Source of the DNA: Treponema parvum
Lineage (GTDB): Bacteria; Spirochaetota; Spirochaetia; Treponematales; Treponemataceae
Length of the DNA stretch: 64,000 bases
Direction of reading: 5' to 3'
Assembly: GCF_017893965.1 (NCBI RefSeq)
Contig: NZ_CP054142.1
Location: 2,108,001 to 2,172,000, forward strand
In this document: positions 55,231 through 64,000 of the stretch, piece by piece
Layout of the letters: every line of letters starts with the position of its first letter
Numbering within the stretch: the first letter of the stretch is position 1
The notes under the pieces: model-generated
Database searches by the model: none
What the model saw: the letters and a program-made list of their open reading frames with translations, nothing else
Told to the model about the DNA's origin: nothing
Made by a program: the position numbers and the translations under genes

Positions 55231-56682
55231 ATGGCAGAAGTAATATCCGTAAACGCCGGCGATAATTCTCTTGCCGGCAACTGGAAAATTTTTAAGACGC
55301 TCATAAAACTCTCGATCCCCGTAATTATCGAACTTGTGTTTTCAACCTTGCTTCAATACGTAGACACGGCCATGGTAGGGCATCTGGGCGAAAAAGCCAC
55401 CGCCGCCGTAAGCGTTACGACAACGATAAACTGGCTTATTGGCAGCATTCCGTTTGCGTTTGGCACATCTTTTCTTGCCCTGATCGCGCGTGCGGTAGGG
55501 AGCGGCGACGATGCTTACATTCATCGAGCCGCAAGACAGGCTCTTAAAATATCAACTTTGTGCGGAACAATTATAGGAATAATAGCGCTGTCGCTAAGTC
55601 CGTTTATTCCCGCATGGATGGGCGCCGAAACTTCGGTACAAAGACAAGCTTCCGTTTACTTTTTTATAATAAGCATTCCCATGGTCTTTCGCTCAATGCA
55701 GATCATATTGGCTTACGTTCTCAGAGCGGTAAAAGATACGCGTACGCCCATGTTCATAAGCCTTACCGAAAATATTTTAAACGTGATTCTGAATTATCTT
55801 TTGATATACGTTGCAAATCTTGGTGTAACGGGAGCCGCCGTAGGCACGGCGATCTCTTTTTCCGTATCGGGAATATTTATGCTATCGGCAGTGAAAAGAC
55901 ATAAGCTTCTTTCATCATCATTAGATAATAAGAATAATCCCGCTTTGAAAGCCGTCGCATTAACGGATGTAACGGTATCCTCGTCACAAAGCATATCCTC
56001 ACGCCGCAACAGATTTTTCGACTTCGATATTCCGATAATCCGGGAATGCATAAAAATCGGTCTTCCCGTCTTGGGGACAAACATCACTTCCTGTCTGGGG
56101 CACGTGTGTTTTTCAGCGCTTGTTTCGGGAATGGGAACTTACATATTCGCGGCGCATTCCATAGCTGTCACTGCGGAAACTTTGTTTTACATCCCCGGAT
56201 ACGGCCTTCGCACGGCCACTTCAACACTCGCAGGAATTTCCTTAGGCGAAAAAAATAAAAACAAACTCTACAGCATAGAAAAAGTGAGCGTCGCGACTAC
56301 GGTTTTAACAATGGTTTTAAGCGGTATTATTTTGTTTGCGGTTTCTCACCGGCTTATGGGAATTTTTACCGAAAGCAATCGCGTAATCATGCTCGGAGGA
56401 AGAATGTTAAAACTCGTAGCCTTTTCGGAACCGTTCTTCGGCCTTATGATAGTCTTTGAAGGCCTTTATTACGGACTCGGACGCACTCGCTACGCCTTTT
56501 GTTCGGAAACCGTTTCCATGTGGGGAGTACGCATTCTATTTACATTCCTTTGCGTAAAAATTTGGAAATTCGACTTACAGGCGGTCTGGTTTTGCATGAT
56601 AGCGGACAATGTTTTAAAAGCCGTTTTGCTTTCCTTCCCCGCCCTCGTACCGAAACTCAGGCAAAAAATGCTTTCGATATAA
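55231..56682 (+). CDS. MATE-family multidrug/Na+ antiporter
   Basis: A 483-residue twelve-helix exporter with the pattern of two homologous halves (LIKLSIPVIIELVFSTLLQYVDTAMVGHLG and IREC IKIGLPVLGTNI-like repeat near 265). A cytoplasmic loop (about 228-262) is unusually Ser/Asn-rich. A TATAAT ends immediately before ATG 55231, so either the transcript begins inside the listed N-terminus or another promoter is used. Confidence 0.92.
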   Translation: MAEVISVNAGDNSLAGNWKIFKTLIKLSIPVIIELVFSTLLQYVDTAMVGHLGEKATAAVSVTTTINWLIGSIPFAFGTSFLALIARAVGSGDDAYIHRAARQALKISTLCGTIIGIIALSLSPFIPAWMGAETSVQRQASVYFFIISIPMVFRSMQIILAYVLRAVKDTRTPMFISLTENILNVILNYLLIYVANLGVTGAAVGTAISFSVSGIFMLSAVKRHKLLSSSLDNKNNPALKAVALTDVTVSSSQSISSRRNRFFDFDIPIIRECIKIGLPVLGTNITSCLGHVCFSALVSGMGTYIFAAHSIAVTAETLFYIPGYGLRTATSTLAGISLGEKNKNKLYSIEKVSVATTVLTMVLSGIILFAVSHRLMGIFTESNRVIMLGGRMLKLVAFSEPFFGLMIVFEGLYYGLGRTRYAFCSETVSMWGVRILFTFLCVKIWKFDLQAVWFCMIADNVLKAVLLSFPALVPKLRQKMLSI

Positions 56683-56736
56683 AAGAAACAAGTGAACATG
56701 CAAATAAATTTTCCGGGCAAATCGGATGTAAAAAAT

Positions 56737-57870
56737 TTATTTTACAAACAAGTCCAAATATTCGCTGAAGGCAAAAGAACAATTTCTTTTTCTTTCAGTT
56801 ATTTCCCGTAAGATCCCTTTTTCAATGAACATATTTATAAGACTCCCGGACGCTTTAGGCGTAAGATCCGTAATTTTTTGCACCGCTTTTATAGACACTA
56901 CAGGCGACGTAAAAAGGGCGTTAAGCAATTTATGTGCCGACCCGGATCTGCGCCCGGAACTGATTATTTTATTCTCCGCCTGCGCTTTTATCTGCATTAT
57001 TTTTTGAAGAGTATTCGCTCCGTCCTCTGCAGTCTCTATAATTCCAAGCAGAAAAAATTTTATCCATTGCCCCAAATCGTTTTTTTCTCGCGTAATCGTT
57101 AATTTGTCGTAATACAGTGAACGATTTTTTTCAAGAAAAGCGGATAAATATAATAAAGGCTTATCAAGAATTTTATTTGCAACAAAAAACAGTGTAACCA
57201 ACAAGCGTCCTATCCGCCCGTTCCCATCCAAAAAAGGATGGATGGTTTCAAACTGATAGTGAGCGATTGCAATTTTTATAAGGTTGGGAACATTTATTTC
57301 ATCGTTATTTAAAAATTTTTCAAAATCGGAAAGAAGGCAGGGAAGCTTTTCCACTGCAGGCGGAACAAAGACCGCATCCACAATATTTGCGCCGCCGATC
57401 CAGTTTTGCGATGTTCTGAATTCCCCAGGAGTTTTACCTTCTCCGCGTCCGCTTGAAAGGAGTATTTTATGAGTGTCTCTAATCAATCTGCATGAAAGCG
57501 GCAGAGTTTTCAATTCTTCTATCGCCGAATTCATGGCTTTGACGTAATTATTAACTTCAAGCCAGTCGTCGCGCCTCTCCGGATCAACGGAAGATACGTC
57601 GTCAAGAGCTTCTTCGATATTAGTTCTTGTACCTTCGATTCTGCTTGATACAACGGCTTCTTTTAAAACGTGCATGCGAATAAACATGTCTATGTCCGGC
57701 ACAAGTCTGGAAAAAGAATTAAGTTCCCCCAATCTTAACGATGCGGTTTCCAATAAGGTATTTAGAGAATCATCAGTGTATGAAAATGCATGATTTATAG
57801 GCGATGGGACAAAATATTTATATTTAAAACCCTGTTCCCATGTTCCGGATTCAAATTCTTCTATGAGCAT
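56737..57870 (-). CDS. Fic-domain protein with C-terminal winged helix
   Basis: A 377-residue Fic protein that should transfer AMP from ATP to a target protein. The active loop HPFLDGNGRIGR is complete, and the N-terminal inhibitory motif SSRIEGT is present, so it is of the class II autoinhibited kind. The C-terminal ~80 residues (LLNALFTSPVVSIKAVQKITDLTPKASGSLINMFIEKGILREI) form a winged helix. ATG 57870 is chosen for its AGAGGA ribosome site; a longer frame to 57957 would run through palindromic promoter DNA. Confidence 0.92.
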   Translation of the reverse strand: MLIEEFESGTWEQGFKYKYFVPSPINHAFSYTDDSLNTLLETASLRLGELNSFSRLVPDIDMFIRMHVLKEAVVSSRIEGTRTNIEEALDDVSSVDPERRDDWLEVNNYVKAMNSAIEELKTLPLSCRLIRDTHKILLSSGRGEGKTPGEFRTSQNWIGGANIVDAVFVPPAVEKLPCLLSDFEKFLNNDEINVPNLIKIAIAHYQFETIHPFLDGNGRIGRLLVTLFFVANKILDKPLLYLSAFLEKNRSLYYDKLTITREKNDLGQWIKFFLLGIIETAEDGANTLQKIMQIKAQAENKIISSGRRSGSAHKLLNALFTSPVVSIKAVQKITDLTPKASGSLINMFIEKGILREITERKRNCSFAFSEYLDLFVK

Positions 57871-57899
57871 ATAAAGTCCTCTGTCATAGAATATACCCA

Positions 57900-57974
57900 A
57901 AAGTAAAATAACACAATATCTTATTTTACCTTTGGACACGAAAGTAAAATAACGCACAACCTTATTTTACTTTC
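57900..57974. promoter_or_regulatory. Two tandem palindromes upstream of fic
   Basis: Four copies of a 13-bp box in alternating orientation: 57900-57911, 57921-57933 (inverted), 57940-57952 (GAAAGTAAAATAA) and 57962-57974 (its perfect complement). They form two palindromes directly upstream of the Fic start codon, a likely operator for the Fic protein's own winged helix. Confidence 0.6.
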
Positions 57975-58201
57975 ATGTCTCAAAATACTCAAATCTCGAC
58001 TTACAGTGCGCGTCAAAACGCGGCGAAATGTGCCGATTTTAGTACGCCGGTACAGCGATTTTACACGCCAGCGCGCCAATTTTTTCACGCGGCAGTTTTT
58101 CCACACATCGATTTTTCCATGCCGATCTTTACGTGTTTTTGCATATTGCTTGTCGCTGCATTGTATTTTACTATTTTTCAAATATATACTACAATAGATT
58201 C

Positions 58202-58951
58202 ATGAGCGATGATCTAATGTCGGAACTAGGGCTTGGAACATCAGAAAGCGATACAATAGAACTTGATTCGCTCACCCTAGAAGCCTTAAAAAAGGGACCT
58301 ATCGATATATTTGACAATGTATATCTCGGAGAAACAAGACCCCATTCTTTGATACTGTGTATTGACGTACGCGGTTTTAGTGATTTTATGTGCAACAATG
58401 AGGAAACTGTTGTTTTCGGGTTGATTAAATCTTTTACTTCCAATTTTCTTTCATGTCTTAACCAATTCGGCTACAACTGCTCTTATTACAAGCTTTTAGG
58501 CGACGGAGCCTTGGTAATATGGGATAAGCTGGACGGGGTTGCTATAAAAGAAGCTATTACGGTTTTTACAACATATATAGAATTTGCAAAGGAAGAATTA
58601 TTTAAATCCTACAAAACTCTGTCAATAGGCGGAGCCTTGGTATTGGATAAAGTATATAAATATGAAATTTCGGCGGAAGCTTCCCAGCTGAAATATAGAG
58701 ATTATGTCGGTTACGGAATAAATCTTGCCTGCCGTCTTCAAAACCTTGCAGTCGGAGGAGAACTCATTATAAGTAAAAACCTGGCAAGCATAGGCGCCAT
58801 ATATGCAAAAAAGAGTACAAACCCTGATTCAATAAAAAAGCTCAGAGCCCTTAAAGGCCTTAAAGAGGATGACAGGGAAGGAATTTATTTGTATCAGGAT
58901 ATAAATCCTAAAATTCTTTCAAAATTTAAGAATTTGAACTTAGATCTCTAA
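58202..58951 (+). CDS. Class III nucleotide cyclase
   Basis: A 249-residue stand-alone adenylate/guanylate cyclase homology domain with a ~45-residue N-terminal extension. Metal aspartates Asp55 (CIDVRGFS) and Asp101 (KLLGDGALVIW) and the NLACRLQ motif with the catalytic Asn and Arg are all present, so it should be active. No sensor or membrane domain is attached. ATG 58202 lies 6 nt after a TACAAT -10-like box (58190-58195). It is divergent from fic. Confidence 0.85.
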   Translation: MSDDLMSELGLGTSESDTIELDSLTLEALKKGPIDIFDNVYLGETRPHSLILCIDVRGFSDFMCNNEETVVFGLIKSFTSNFLSCLNQFGYNCSYYKLLGDGALVIWDKLDGVAIKEAITVFTTYIEFAKEELFKSYKTLSIGGALVLDKVYKYEISAEASQLKYRDYVGYGINLACRLQNLAVGGELIISKNLASIGAIYAKKSTNPDSIKKLRALKGLKEDDREGIYLYQDINPKILSKFKNLNLDL

Positions 58952-59028
58952 ATTAAGCATTTTGCTTGTCGCCGTATTGCGTTTGTGTTATACTCGTATG
59001 CATAAATATTTAATCGGAGTGTATACTT

Positions 59029-60354
59029 ATGCATTGCGACATATGCTTTATCGACGGAGGAGTTACGGCGCCGAAAGGATTTACGGCCAACGGAATCCTT
59101 TGTAAAATCAAGCCTTCCCGAAAAACGAACGATACGGCCCTTATATTTTCAGAAAAACCCTGCACGGCTGCAGGTCTTTTTACCCAAAACAGGGTCAAAG
59201 CCGAAAGCGTAAAACTTACTCAAAAAAACATTGCCGATGGAAAAATTCAAGCCGTCATAGCCAACAGCGGCAACGCCAATGCCTGTACGGGAAAAGAAGG
59301 AGCCGAAAACGCATACAGGATGGCAAAAAGCGCCGCCGACGCTCTGGGCATAAGCCCCGAAGACGTCATAGTCTGTTCGACAGGAGTCATAGGGCAGCAG
59401 CTCCCCGTAGAAAAGATCGAGCGCAACATGGAAAGTCTAAAATCAGGACTCTCGAAAAAAGGCCACGAACAGGCGCGCATTGCCATCATGACGACAGACA
59501 CTCAATACAAAGAATGCGCCGTTAAAACCGTGATCGGCGGCAAAACCGTTACGATCGGCGCAATGTGCAAGGGAAGCGGAATGATCCACATAAATTTGGG
59601 AACGATGCTCTGCTTTATCACTACGGATTGCGCGGTAAACAGGCGGATGCTTGAAAAGGCCTTGCGCCTAAGCGCGGAAGGAACTTTTAACTGCGTTTCG
59701 ATCGACGGCGACACAAGCACGAACGACACCCTTACGATTATGGCGAACGGTATGGCGGGCAACGCTCAAATAACATCGGAAGGAAAAGATTTTGACACAT
59801 TCCTTGAAGCGTTGAACACTCTTAACACCGTCATGGCAAAAAAAATTGCAGCGGACGGAGAAGGCGCAAGCCGCCTGATCGAATGCCGAACGGTAGGAGC
59901 GAGAGATATAGAAAGCGCACGGCATCTTGCAAAAGAAATTATCGGCTCGAATCTTGTAAAAGCCGCAATGTTCGGTAAAGACGCAAACTGGGGACGCATT
60001 TTATGCGCAATGGGATATTCGACCGCATATTTTACGCCGGAAAAAACTTCGGTTTATTTTATAAGCCGCATCGATGCGCATCGGTATTTTACACCCGGCA
60101 AGGAAGACGAGGCGGGTCTTCTTTCGGAAAAAATTCCTGATAACGAAATATTGAAAAAAGACGGAATTAAAGCCATAAAAGTCTTCGAACTGGGAGTTCC
60201 ACTAAATTTTGACGAAGAGCTTGCAAAAGAAATATTAAAAGAAGAAGTTGTCCAAATACTTGTTACGATGGAAGACGGAAACGCGGAAGCGAGGGCGTGG
60301 GGCTGCGATTTGACTTACGACTATGTAAAAATCAACGGCGACTATCGCACATAA
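59029..60354 (+). CDS. argJ: Bifunctional ornithine acetyltransferase/N-acetylglutamate synthase
   Basis: A 441-residue arginine-biosynthesis enzyme of the acetyl-cycling pathway. The precursor is cleaved before the nucleophile Thr192 in GTMLCFITTD, preceded by CKGSGMIHINL; the usual residue before Thr is Ala, here Gly. IANSGNANACTG and AKDANWGRIL-like (GKDANWGRILCAMGYS) stretches are conserved. GGAG precedes ATG 59029, and TATACT near 58990 may be the -10 box of the arg operon. Confidence 0.95.
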   Translation: MHCDICFIDGGVTAPKGFTANGILCKIKPSRKTNDTALIFSEKPCTAAGLFTQNRVKAESVKLTQKNIADGKIQAVIANSGNANACTGKEGAENAYRMAKSAADALGISPEDVIVCSTGVIGQQLPVEKIERNMESLKSGLSKKGHEQARIAIMTTDTQYKECAVKTVIGGKTVTIGAMCKGSGMIHINLGTMLCFITTDCAVNRRMLEKALRLSAEGTFNCVSIDGDTSTNDTLTIMANGMAGNAQITSEGKDFDTFLEALNTLNTVMAKKIAADGEGASRLIECRTVGARDIESARHLAKEIIGSNLVKAAMFGKDANWGRILCAMGYSTAYFTPEKTSVYFISRIDAHRYFTPGKEDEAGLLSEKIPDNEILKKDGIKAIKVFELGVPLNFDEELAKEILKEEVVQILVTMEDGNAEARAWGCDLTYDYVKINGDYRT

Positions 60355-60419
60355 AGGCGGCGGTATTTAAATTGGCGCGCCGTGATGTGTTATAAAAACC
60401 GTATTTTAAGGATGTGACC

Positions 60420-61337
60420 ATGGAAAAGGATGTGAGAATCAAAGACTCGGAAGATACAGCCAACGGGAATGAAAAACCCTTGGACAACGAACACTGGTCA
60501 AACGTACTGATTCAAGCGATGCCCTATTTTAAACAGTGGGTGGGCAAAATAGTAGTCGTAAAATACGGCGGGAATGCAATGCTTAACGACGAACTTAAAT
60601 CCGCCGTCATGAAAGACCTTGTGCTTCTTAATACGATCGGAGTTCAAGTAGTGCTGGTTCACGGCGGCGGCCCTGAAATCAATAAAATGCTTGAGCGGGT
60701 AGGAAAAGAAAGCCGCTTCGTAAACGGACTTCGCTACACGGACAGCGAAACGATGGAAATAGTCCAAATGGTTTTGACCGGCAAGTTGAATAAAGACATA
60801 GTAGGCCTTCTGCTGCAGGAAGGCGGAAGAGCCGTAGGACTAAGCGGTATGGATTCCGCATTGCTTCGCGCAAAAAAAGTTTCAAAAGGCGAAGACTTGG
60901 GTTTGGTTGGAGAAGTCACCCAGGTAAATCCCCAAATCATAATATCCTTATTGGACGAAGGTTTTATACCGGTAATATCTACGGTCGCACTGGGCGAACA
61001 AGGCGATCCCAACTATTACAATATAAACGCCGACACCGCAGCCGCAAAGATCGCAGTCGCTCTTAAAGCCGAAAAATTTCTGCAGCTTACGAACGTTCCC
61101 GGCGTTTTAAAAGACACGGACGACCCTATGTCGCTCATCCACAGAATACGCGCCTCGTCGGTGCCGGATCTTATCGAAAACAAAATCATAGTCGGCGGCA
61201 TGATTCCCAAGGTGGAATGCTGCATGATAGCGCTAAAAGGCGGCGTTCCCAGAGCCCACATAATCGACGGACGCGTTCCGCATTCGCTTTTGATCGAAAT
61301 GTTCAGCGACAGAGGAATCGGAACGATGATATATTGA
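60420..61337 (+). CDS. argB: N-acetylglutamate kinase
   Basis: A 305-residue kinase phosphorylating N-acetylglutamate. [47 protein letters not shown] and [10 protein letters not shown] are diagnostic. ATG 60420 follows AAGGA. The N-terminal ~25-residue extension (about [13 protein letters not shown]) is typical of the arginine-sensitive group, hinting at feedback control. Confidence 0.96.
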   Translation: MEKDVRIKDSEDTANGNEKPLDNEHWSNVLIQAMPYFKQWVGKIVVVKYGGNAMLNDELKSAVMKDLVLLNTIGVQVVLVHGGGPEINKMLERVGKESRFVNGLRYTDSETMEIVQMVLTGKLNKDIVGLLLQEGGRAVGLSGMDSALLRAKKVSKGEDLGLVGEVTQVNPQIIISLLDEGFIPVISTVALGEQGDPNYYNINADTAAAKIAVALKAEKFLQLTNVPGVLKDTDDPMSLIHRIRASSVPDLIENKIIVGGMIPKVECCMIALKGGVPRAHIIDGRVPHSLLIEMFSDRGIGTMIY

Positions 61338-61374
61338 AATAAGAGTATAAAAAGATTTTTAATTAAGGTGCATT

Positions 61375-62547
61375 ATGGAAAAATTAATTGTAAATAATTA
61401 CGGCAGTTTCGACACGGTTTTTGTAAAAGGAAAAGGCGCCCGGCTGTACGACAGGGACGGCAAAGAATACATAGATTTTCTGTCCGGAATCGGAGTTAAT
61501 TGCCTCGGACACAACTATAAACCGCTCGTCAAAGCGATAAAAAAACAAGCCTCAAAAGAAATACACATTTCAAACTATTATCTAAGCGACGTCGGAATAA
61601 AATTCGCCCAAAGACTCCTTGCCGTCACGGGTTTTGAAAAAGGGTTTTTCGGAAATTCCGGCGCAGAAGCAAACGAAGCGGCGATAAAACTCGCACGCAA
61701 ATACGGATATTTAAATGGCGGTAAAAAACGCAGCGTGATTTATACGCTTGAAAATTCTTTTCACGGAAGAACAATCGCTACCCTTACGGCCACAGGGCAG
61801 GAAAAATTCCATCCTCCGTACTTTGCTCCTTATGTCGAAGGATTTAAGACCATAAAGGCAAATGATTTTGAAGCGATAAAGAGCGCGTTTGACGACACTA
61901 CGGCGGCTCTCATGATCGAATGCGTTCAGGGCGAAGGCGGAGTAAACCTTGTAGACGAAAAATGGGCAAAGGCGGCGGCGGAACAAGCGCGTAAAGCAGG
62001 TGCGATCGTGATTGCGGATGAAGTTCAAACCGGAATCGGCCGCACGGGAACCTTTCTTGCGTGCGAGACGCTGGGCTTCGAACCTGAAGTCGTTACGCTG
62101 GCCAAGGGGATCGCCGGCGGCGTGCCTATGGGGGCATGCCTGTTCAGGGGAAAGGCTGCAAACGTTTTTTCAGCAGGCGATCATCAGTCGACATTTGCAG
62201 GCAACCCGCTCGCATGCGCCGCCGGCCTCGTCGTATTGAGCACGCTCGCATCCGAAGGCTTTATGGACAAGGTAAACGAAAATGGGGACTTCATACGCAG
62301 CTCCATACGCAGCTGGGATTCCCCCATCGTACGAGACGTTCGCGGCAAAGGTCTCATGATCGGCGTAGAAATCGTTCCGTCAATAAAACCTTTCGACATA
62401 GAGGTCGCCTGTATGAAAGAAGGTCTTTGTACTTCCGTTGCGGGAAATTCCGTCGTTCGTTTTCTCCCGCCGCTTGTGATCGGTAAAAAAGAAATGGACA
62501 AGGGTCTTTCTATTTTTAAAAAAGCGCTGGATTCCTTTTCAAACTAA
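61375..62547 (+). CDS. argD: Acetylornithine aminotransferase
   Basis: A 390-residue PLP enzyme. FFGNSGAEANEAAIKLAR, ENSFHGRTIATLTATGQEKF, VIADEVQTGIGRTG and LAKGIAGGVPMGA with the PLP lysine are conserved. It closes the argJ-argB-argD operon (37-bp spacing). argC, argF, argG and argH are not in the window. Confidence 0.94.
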   Translation: MEKLIVNNYGSFDTVFVKGKGARLYDRDGKEYIDFLSGIGVNCLGHNYKPLVKAIKKQASKEIHISNYYLSDVGIKFAQRLLAVTGFEKGFFGNSGAEANEAAIKLARKYGYLNGGKKRSVIYTLENSFHGRTIATLTATGQEKFHPPYFAPYVEGFKTIKANDFEAIKSAFDDTTAALMIECVQGEGGVNLVDEKWAKAAAEQARKAGAIVIADEVQTGIGRTGTFLACETLGFEPEVVTLAKGIAGGVPMGACLFRGKAANVFSAGDHQSTFAGNPLACAAGLVVLSTLASEGFMDKVNENGDFIRSSIRSWDSPIVRDVRGKGLMIGVEIVPSIKPFDIEVACMKEGLCTSVAGNSVVRFLPPLVIGKKEMDKGLSIFKKALDSFSN

Positions 62548-62626
62548 AATACCGACTTTTGCAGCCCCTCCTCGCGAGCGGTCGCCTTACTTAAAAACGG
62601 CAAGACGTCGCGGTTGCCGCTCACAT

Positions 62627-63463
62627 TCATCTGCCGTATAATTTACGGTAAGCGCTGGGGCACAGTCCCGCGCATTTTTTAAATATTCTTGAAAAATGGA
62701 ACGGATTTTCAAAAGACATTTTTTTTGAAATATCGCTTATGGAAAGATCTGTGTTGCATATCATTGCCGCGGCCGTTTTTATCTTAAGCCTGTAAAAGTA
62801 TTGCAACGGCGTAATGTTCATCTTCTTTCTAAAGATTCTAATATAATGTTCCGGTGAAATTCCCAGTTCTCCCGCAAGATCTTCAACTTTAAGATTTTGA
62901 TAGATCCTGTCTTCCATGATTTTTATCGACTGTTCGACTCTGCCGCCGCTTACGGGAACATCCGCAGCAATATCCGTCCGCGGCTCCGAAATATGCGCCT
63001 TAGTTCCCATAAAAAACCTATATATGAGGCCTTGCGTCAAAAGCTCGGCGGATTTTTTCAAAATTTTATCTTTGGAATTTGCGTAATGAAAAATTTCTTC
63101 AAATATAAACTGAACGCTGCTTTCTTCCACGATCTGCCTTTTTTCCGCAGAGCTTGAAAGGCGGCTCAAACACTCGTACATACGGCGGTCCTTTTTAGGA
63201 GCGAGCGAAAATAAAATCGCATAATAGGTTATGGGCTTTACGATCCTGTCCGGCAAAATGGAATGAAATTCCTGCGGCAAGGTCAAAAATATTGTCTTAT
63301 TGCTGATAGGAATTCTTTTTTTATTCGACAAAAACGAACCCGCCCCTTCCACAAAGAAATGAATTTCAAATTGCCTTTCCTTGTGAGAGTGATACCTTCC
63401 GTTCCACGAAGCCTTATGTCCCATAAACATGAGATACACATAGACCGCATCGATAATATTCAT
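62627..63463 (-). CDS. AraC-family regulator with cupin sensor
   Basis: A 278-residue regulator from ATG 63463. The N-terminal half looks like a small beta-barrel sensor (SWNGRYHSHKERQFEIHFFVEGAGSFL, TIFLTLPQEFHSI), and the C-terminus has two helix-turn-helix units (VEDLAGELGISPEHYIRIFRKKMN, ISDISKKMSFENPFHFSRIFKKCAGLCPSAYRKL). It is divergent from the xylulokinase gene, which suggests control of pentose use. Confidence 0.9.
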   Translation of the reverse strand: MNIIDAVYVYLMFMGHKASWNGRYHSHKERQFEIHFFVEGAGSFLSNKKRIPISNKTIFLTLPQEFHSILPDRIVKPITYYAILFSLAPKKDRRMYECLSRLSSSAEKRQIVEESSVQFIFEEIFHYANSKDKILKKSAELLTQGLIYRFFMGTKAHISEPRTDIAADVPVSGGRVEQSIKIMEDRIYQNLKVEDLAGELGISPEHYIRIFRKKMNITPLQYFYRLKIKTAAAMICNTDLSISDISKKMSFENPFHFSRIFKKCAGLCPSAYRKLYGR

Positions 63464-63469
63464 AACCGT

Positions 63470-63499
63470 ATTATATAATATCAATTATAGATATGTAAA
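63470..63499 (-). promoter_or_regulatory. Promoter of the AraC gene, nearly leaderless
   Basis: Read leftward, TTTACA (63499-63494), 18-bp spacer and TATAAT (63475-63470), ending 6 nt before ATG 63463; no ribosome site. Confidence 0.6.
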
Positions 63500-63538
63500 A
63501 TCAATTTTTGCTATGTCAGCGAAAGAATTTATAATTGA

Positions 63539-63615
63539 TAATTAAGGAAACACTGATTAAATGCGCTCCTCGCTTTAATCAGCTCTTCCTTAATTAAAAG
63601 ACGGTTCCGTCTTTT
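63539..63615. repeat. Two-tier palindrome and second hairpin
   Basis: Outer arms TAATTAAGGAA (63539-63549) and complement (63586-63596), inner arms CTGATTAAA (63553-63561) and complement (63574-63582). A second perfect hairpin, AAAAGACGG-TT-CCGTCTTTT, spans 63596-63615. It lies between divergent genes, so it is not a normal terminator for either. Confidence 0.75.
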
Positions 63616-63701
63616 AAGGATGTCCGGCAGACATATCATATTTTGATCCGGCATCTGTTTATTTTTTCTTTTTGATTATATGCTACGGCATGGAGAGGAC
63701 T

Positions 63702-64000
63702 ATGAAAACAGTAGCGGGAATAGATCTCGGCACACAGAGCATGAAGATAGTCGTATACGACTATCTTAAACGGACGGAAGTTATTAAAACGTCGGCAAAA
63801 ATCGATATGATTGCCGAAAACGACGGCACTCGCGAACAAAAAACACAGTGGTACAGGGACGCCCTAAAGTCCTGCTTTGAACGAATTCCTGCTGAAATAA
63901 GAGCTTCCATAAGAGCGTTGGGAGTTTCAGGCCAGCAGCACGGTTTTGTCGCTCTGGATAAAAATGCGGAGCCGGTTTACAACATTAAACTTTGGAACGA
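63702..64000 (+). CDS. xylB: FGGY-family carbohydrate kinase, xylulokinase-like (partial)
   Basis: The first 99 residues of a kinase running off the right edge. VAGIDLGTQSMKIVVYD is the N-terminal nucleotide/sugar fold, and LGVSGQQHGFVALD is the xylulokinase-type motif. ATG 63702 has GGAGAGGA upstream. FGGY kinases share this N-terminus, so the sugar is not certain; the GQQHG motif favours xylulose. Confidence 0.85.
   Translation, partial: MKTVAGIDLGTQSMKIVVYDYLKRTEVIKTSAKIDMIAENDGTREQKTQWYRDALKSCFERIPAEIRASIRALGVSGQQHGFVALDKNAEPVYNIKLWN

Noticed and set aside
57871-57957. Longer Fic protein start
   Set aside because: It would begin among the palindromic boxes; ATG 57870 has a good ribosome site.
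1-64000. tRNA or rRNA genes
   Set aside because: No cloverleaf with a proper T-arm and CCA-ready acceptor stem was found by eye; a tRNAscan-SE run would settle it.

Overview
The window looks like a chromosomal segment of a Treponema (spirochaete), species not determined. The basis is mixed: several proteins read like known treponemal families (an OmpW-like small outer-membrane protein and a lipoprotein beside folD, a TdeIII-type restriction enzyme, gatCA, asnS, a cystine ABC importer), and the core genes share codon use at moderate GC. No rRNA, tRNA, transposase, integrase or CRISPR array was recognised.

Layout. 1-2230: start of a DEAD-box RNA helicase and a 4.5-copy, 89-bp tandem repeat. 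2231-13870: an AraC regulator and two half-size ABC exporter-fold genes that look like a former operon, now split by a 6.9-kb AT-rich island (3986-10868). The island carries a TdeIII-like restriction-modification pair, the last ~60 codons of a lost type I R-M gene, and a compact three-gene unit (YejK/NdpA-like protein, membrane protein, second YejK-like protein) that I could not match to a defence system known to me. 14143-14792: a vapBC-type toxin-antitoxin pair with palindromes. 15401-20527: an intact ABC pair plus AraC, the counterpart of the split set. 20597-21658: a secreted family-20-like glycosidase. 21693-24998: a small mobile-looking island bounded by copies of a guaA 3'-end sequence, with the 'radical SAM mobile pair', its MarR regulator and a truncated hydrolase/cyclophilin-like gene.

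25019-31568 is core: miaB, folE2, folD, an outer-membrane protein, a lipoprotein, a membrane protein and a MarR regulator. 31565-39439 is an apparently acquired sugar-acid catabolic operon: DeoR regulator, OtnK-like kinase, class II aldolase, TRAP transporter (dctPQM), class I aldolase and IolC-like kinase. 39675-55168 is core again: a large PHP-like membrane protein, gatCA, asnS-pyrG-guaA-purC, a pseudouridine synthase, a flavoprotein and a cystine-type ABC importer. 55231-64000: a MATE exporter, a Fic protein with paired palindromes in front of it, a lone class III nucleotide cyclase, argJ-argB-argD, an AraC regulator and the start of xylulokinase.

Recurrent themes are (i) two-tier palindromes scattered between and once inside genes, (ii) -10 boxes placed so close to the start codon that several mRNAs should be nearly leaderless, and (iii) clear accessory islands inserted into or beside core operons.
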